Positions 59,801 through 64,000 of a DNA stretch of 64,000 nucleotides are shown piece by piece. A model generated the notes under the pieces. It had not been told where the DNA came from and did not search any database. It saw only the letters and a program-made list of their open reading frames with translations. Source of the DNA: Lutraria lutraria. Taxonomy: Eukaryota > Mollusca > Bivalvia > Venerida > Mactridae. The position numbers were made by a program, and so were the translations under genes. Positions within the stretch are counted from its first letter, which is position 1. Each line of letters begins with the position of its first letter. Location: positions 506,001-570,000 of the forward strand of contig OZ026845.1 of assembly GCA_964023205.1 (NCBI GenBank), written 5' to 3'.

Positions 59801-61645
59801 TCTCGATCACATATATCTCTGTGCAATATTTCCTCTTGATCACAAGACGTACTCACTGATCTCGATCACATGACGTACTCACTGATCTTGATCATAAGAC
59901 GTACACACTGATCTCGAGTCTTATACTCACTGATCTCGATCACATATATCTCTGTGCAATATTTCCTCTCGATCACAAGACGTACTCACCGATCTCGATC
60001 ACATGACGTATTCACCGATCTCGAGTCTTGTACTCACTGATCTCGATCAAAAGACGTATTCACTGATCTCGAGTATTGTACTCACCGATCTCGATCACAA
60101 GACGTACTCACTGATCTCGATCACAAGACGTACTCATTGATCTCGATCACAAGACGTACTCACTGATCTCGATCACAAGACTGATCTCGATCACAAGACG
60201 TACTCACTGATCTCGATCACAAGACGTACTCATTGATCTCGATCACAAGACTTACTCACTGATCTCGATCACAAGACATACTCTCTGATCTCGATCACAT
60301 GACGTACACACTGATCTTGATCATAAGACGTACTCACTGATCTCGATCACATGACGTACTCACTGATCTTGATCATAAGACGTACACACTGATCTCGATC
60401 ACATGACGTACTCACTGGTCTTGATCATAAGACGTACTCACTGATCTCGATCACATGATGTACTCACTGATCTTGATCATAAGACGTACACACTGATCTC
60501 GAGTCTTATACTCACTGATCTCGATCACATATATCTCTGTGCAATATTTCCTCTCGATCACAAGACATACTCACTGATCTCGATCACATGACGTACTCAC
60601 TGATCTTGATCATAAGACGTACACACTGATCTCGATCACATGACGTACACACTGATCTTGATCATAAGACGTACTCACTGATCTCGATCACATGACGTAC
60701 TCACTGATCTTGATCATAAGACGTACACACTGATCTCGAGTCTTATACTCACTGATCTCGATCACATATATCTCTGTGCAATATTTCCTCTTGATCACAA
60801 GACGTACTCACTGATCTCGATCACATGACGTACTCACTGATCTTGATCATAAGACGTACACACTGATCTCGAGTCTTAAACTCACTGATCTCGATCACAT
60901 ATATCTCTGTGCAATATTTCCTCTCGATCACAAGACGTACTCACCGATCTCGATCACATGACGTACTCACCGATCTCGAGTCTTGTACTCACTGATCTCG
61001 ATCAAAAGACGTATTCACTGATCTCGAGTATTGTACTCACCGATCTCGATCACAAGACGTACTCACTGATCTCGATCACAAGACGTACTCATTGATCTCG
61101 ATCACAAGACGTACTCACTGATCTCGATCACAAGACTGATCTCGATCACAAGACGTACTCACTGATCTCGATCACAAGACGTACTCATTGATCTCGATCA
61201 CAAGACGTACTCACTGATCTCGATCACAAGACATACTCTATGATCTCGATCACATGACGTACACACTGATCTCAATCACAAGACGTACTCTCTGATCTCG
61301 ATCACATGACGTACTCACTGATCTCGATCACATGACGTACTCATGCACTGATCTCGATCACAAGGCGTACTCACTGATCTCGATCACAAGACGTACTCAC
61401 TGATCTTGACCACAAGGCGTACTCACTGATCTGGATCACAAGACGCACTCACTGATTTGAAGACAGAATATCTTACTGTATGTAGTCATACACTTACCAT
61501 ACACGTACAGTGGGGATCCTACATCCGAAATCTTACAGACGAGCATCCCTGACACAATATCAGCTACAAAGGCGCTCAGGTAAGCACCTGTAATCATTTG
61601 AATAATTCTTATTATCAGAAATGATGAATAGACAGGTAGGTAGGT

Positions 61646-61682
<37 letters not shown>

Positions 61683-62801
61683 GGCAGTCAAACGGACGGA
61701 TGGGCAGATAGAAAAGGGTTTGAAATTGAACACAGAAATTGTTTATAAAACAAAGTTACAGCAGTCTGCTGTATGGCAGTTTTCGAACAGATGAACTATG
61801 TTTGATCTGGGACCAATATACGTCCCAGACTTAATACAGTCTGATGATTACTTTAGTTTATAAACAACACTAACTTGTTGTTTAAACTATTATTCACACG
61901 TTTCCCAAGATGTCAACGACCTATCACTGCAATAAAAATTGAGTTTATATCTACACATGTATCAACAATCAAAGAAATGATAAGAACACAGAAGTTTTAT
62001 TATACCACATTGTATTTTATCTATTTTAGATCAGTACTCAGAACAAATGATCAGACCCTTTTGACCGGTTTTCAGAATAAGATCATGGTAGACAGTAGTG
62101 ATGTACCAATAATCGGAAAACATCGTTTAGCTACTAGCAGAAGCTTGTCGATGATCGATGTCGCATTTTCATAATCGATCATCGGATATCAACGCGCGAG
62201 ACTAGAAACCGGGTTCTGAATTCTGGTTTCCGTCATTTAGATCGCATCGTATCAAAGGGAAGTTACTACACCTGCATTCAAAATTAAATAATACAAGTCT
62301 TTCTAAGATAAGATGAGGCTTGAGAGCACCCCAGACTCCCAGTACCGATTTCCCAGGGCTATTTGGCACTCTTGTTTAAGATTTGAAAATAATTCATATA
62401 CAAACATGAAACACCTTTTCTATTATTTTTTGTACATCAAAATGAGAACTGAATAATGTACAGCACTTGTTGAATTTCTAACCGATTATAATTGGTAAAG
62501 CAAAACGGAAGCCTCAACCGATTCCAACCGATGATCGATTATGATTTACAACCGATGTCCCATCACTGGTAGACAGGGATTATGCAGGAAACCACTCAAT
62601 ATAGTGTTCCTGGAGGAAGAGAGAAGAATTTGTTAGTTTGCCAAGGGACGTAACTCGTCAGTCTATAATAATCAGACAATATGACTTAAATAGAAATGTT
62701 TCTTCGCACTTACCTGAGTACGCAACAACAACTAAAATACTCTTCTCTGATTTCGGAACCCATTGTGCCAAAACACCATTAAATGATGGAACAATGGAGC
62801 C
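53883..62801 (-). CDS. SLC17 family, vesicular glutamate transporter-like (C-terminal part)
   Basis: Eight exons, 5' to 3': 62801-62714, 61587-61498, 58660-58521, 58055-57906, 57091-56959, 55022-54906, 54558-54440, 54161-53883; 1116 nt, 371 residues, consistent phase. The 5' part lies beyond 64000. Landmarks in SLC17 order: FNGVLAQWVPKSEKS (VGLUT KWAPPLERS region), CLYDRPAKCPGLSEKER, PWRKIFTSLP, NRNW with the transmembrane arginine conserved in VGLUTs, GLPHVFMTLVLIPVG, ARKIVETIGFGTEG, VNCLDLAPRYTS and FASGERQAWDE. The last two and GLPHVFMT favour VGLUT over sialin. The usual histidine of NHLDIAPRY is cysteine here. The cytosolic tail is acidic and carries an ExxxLL sorting motif (EKESLL). Role: proton- or potential-driven anion import into vesicles; the substrate is inferred. 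Confidence 0.85.
55340..55515. repeat. ~44-bp tandem repeat, four copies
   Basis: The unit contains 'gtatagttttatatgtaac' and 'aacagataggttgttgtg'. It adjoins the larger AT-rich array in the same SLC17 intron. Confidence 0.85.
55516..56880. repeat. AT-rich minisatellite of ~27-30 bp units in an SLC17 intron
   Basis: Units are built on 'tatctgatatacacagta' and 'atataacata', with many small indels and two unit types (gatatac/gacatac). Length variation keeps long but meaningless frames open on the minus strand. It ends about 80 bases from the exon at 56959. Confidence 0.95.
57235..57405. repeat. Imperfect tandem repeat 'caatccctacctgggtat'
   Basis: About eight irregular units with 'acaatccctacctgggta' or shortened forms, in the SLC17 intron between exons 57906 and 57091. 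Confidence 0.75.
57612..57622. promoter_or_regulatory. Overlapping CRE and E-box
   Basis: TGACGTCACGTG contains a full CRE palindrome (TGACGTCA) overlapping an E-box (CACGTG), in an SLC17 intron. The surrounding 57480-57780 stretch is less AT-rich and may itself be an element. Function unproven. Confidence 0.25.
58905..61465. repeat. 26-bp satellite with a 955-bp higher-order period
   Basis: About 100 units around 'ctcactgatctcgatcac' followed by 'aagacgta' or 'atgacgta'. A rarer block with 'atatctctgtgcaatatttc' recurs. CTCGAGTC at 59543, 59780 and 59913 is repeated at 60498, 60735 and 60868, always 955 bp apart. A smaller 210-bp duplication relates 58941 to 59151. Fills most of an SLC17 intron. 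Confidence 0.95.
61647..61684. repeat. (GACA)n microsatellite
   Basis: About nine GACA units, preceded by three 'ggta' units, just 5' (on the minus strand) of the SLC17 exon at 61587. Confidence 0.95.
62096..62568. mobile_element. hAT-type MITE with 8-bp target duplication
   Basis: GTAGACAG lies directly on both sides (62088-62095 and 62569-62576). The ends read tagtgatgtacc and, inverted, cagtgatgggac, close to the CAGTG-type hAT terminus. Subterminal 'ataatcgatcatcgg' is inverted on the other side. 473 bp with no coding region. In an SLC17 intron. Confidence 0.85.
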
Positions 62802-62815
62802 CTGAAAATACACAT

Positions 62816-64000
62816 GTAATATATGTACATGTAACATGTCTACACCCCAGTATGTATCCATCATATAGCATAGGCAGAATGTAATATATGTACATGTAAC
62901 ATGTCTACACCCCAGTATGTATCCATCATATAGCATAGGAAGAATGTAATATATGTACATGTAACATATCTACACCCCAGTATGTATCCATCATATAGCA
63001 TAGGAAGAATGTAATATTATGTACATGTAACATATCTACACCCCAGTATGTATCCATCATATAGCATAGGAAGAATGTAATATATGTACATGTAACATAT
63101 CTACACCCCAGTATGTATCCATCATATAGCATAGGAAGAATGTAATATATGTACATGTAACATATCTACACCCCAGTATGTATCCATCATATAGCATAGG
63201 AAGAATGTAATATATGTACATGTAACATATCTACACCCCAGTATGTATCCATCATATAGCATAGGAAGAATGTAATATATGTACATGTAACATGTCTACA
63301 CCCCAGTATGTATCCATCATATAGCATAGGAAGAATGTAATATATGTACATGTAACATATCTACACCCCAGTATGTTTCCATCATATAGCATAGGAAGAA
63401 TGTAATATATGTACATGTAACATATCTACACCCCAGTATGTATCCATCATATAGCATAGGAAGAATGTAATATTATGTACATGTAACATATCTACACCCC
63501 AGTATGTATCCATCATATAGCATAGGAAGAATGTAATATATGTACATGTAACATGTCTACACCCCAGTATGTATCCATCATATAGCATAGGAAGAATGTA
63601 ATATATGTACATGTAACATGTCTACACCCCAGTATGTATCCATCATATAGCATAGGAAGAATGTAATATATGTACATGTAACATATCTACACCCCAGTAT
63701 GTATCCATCATATAGCATAGGAAGAATGTAATATATGTACATGTAACATATCTACACCCCAGTATGTATCCATCATATAGCATAGGAAGAATGTAATATA
63801 TGTACATGTAACATATCTACACCCCAGTATGTATCCATCATATAGCATAGGAAGAATGTAATATATGTACATGTAACATATCTACACCCCAGTATGTATC
63901 CATCATATAGCATAGGAAGAATGTAATATATGTACATGTAACATGTCTACACCCCAGTATGTATCCATCATATAGCATAGGAAGAATGTAATATATGTAC
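62816..64000. repeat. 65-bp minisatellite running off the window
   Basis: About 18 units containing 'atatgtacatgtaacat', 'ctacaccccagtatgtat' and 'catcatatagcatagga'. Near-identical, with occasional gtaatattatg indels and atatc/atgtc changes. Lies in the SLC17 intron 5' of exon 62801; the true length is unknown. Confidence 0.97.

Noticed and set aside
62658..63612. Repetitive open frames over the 65-bp array and the exon at 62714
   Set aside because: Only the 62714-62801 part is coding (SLC17 exon, in another frame); the rest is minisatellite.

Overview
This is a nuclear window from a metazoan, most likely a bivalve mollusc. It is AT-rich with GT-AG introns of 0.2-4 kb. It carries dispersed repeats of the kind common in bivalve genomes (palindrome-ended elements with internal 'ggccctttgttt' or 'gagttatgggccc' monomers) and an unusual number of long, homogeneous minisatellites. 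A 200-base run of N at 17986-18185 is a scaffold gap.

Four protein-coding genes can be read by joining exons by hand. (1) ZCCHC4 (+, about 3149/3251-11418) is complete: 12 coding exons encode a GRF finger, a C2H2-like finger, an N6-adenine methyltransferase core with a DPPF motif, a zinc-ribbon cluster and a CCHC knuckle. (2) An F-box gene (-) is represented by one N-terminal coding exon (19908-20515); its 3' exons are not found and may lie in or beyond the gap. (3) HAUS6 (+, 25724-51230) encodes the augmin subunit. The main model has 21 coding exons and 1174 residues. An internal donor in exon 11 separates this isoform from one that reads on into a 1.77-kb terminal exon (984 residues); a further short terminal exon is possible. 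(4) An SLC17 / vesicular-glutamate-transporter-like gene (-, 62801 to 53883) supplies its last eight exons; the N-terminal part lies beyond position 64000. HAUS6 and the SLC17 gene are convergent. HAUS6 and the F-box gene look divergent and may share a promoter near 23.4 kb.

Between and inside the genes lie at least eleven tandem arrays with units of 23 to 65 bp, about 14 kb in total. One, at 58.9-61.5 kb, has a 955-bp higher-order period. Mobile-element remnants include a 2.1-kb element with long repetitive inverted ends and a 9-bp flanking repeat (Mutator-like), a hAT-type MITE with an 8-bp duplication, two TTAA-flanked MITEs, a 0.94-kb solo-LTR candidate, tRNA-like SINE pieces and several repeat families present in two copies. 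A motif at 29999-30024 carries every catalytic-core nucleotide of a hammerhead ribozyme. No complete autonomous transposase or reverse transcriptase was seen.

All gene models rest on reading splice sites and reading-frame phase by eye. No alignment or transcript evidence was available.
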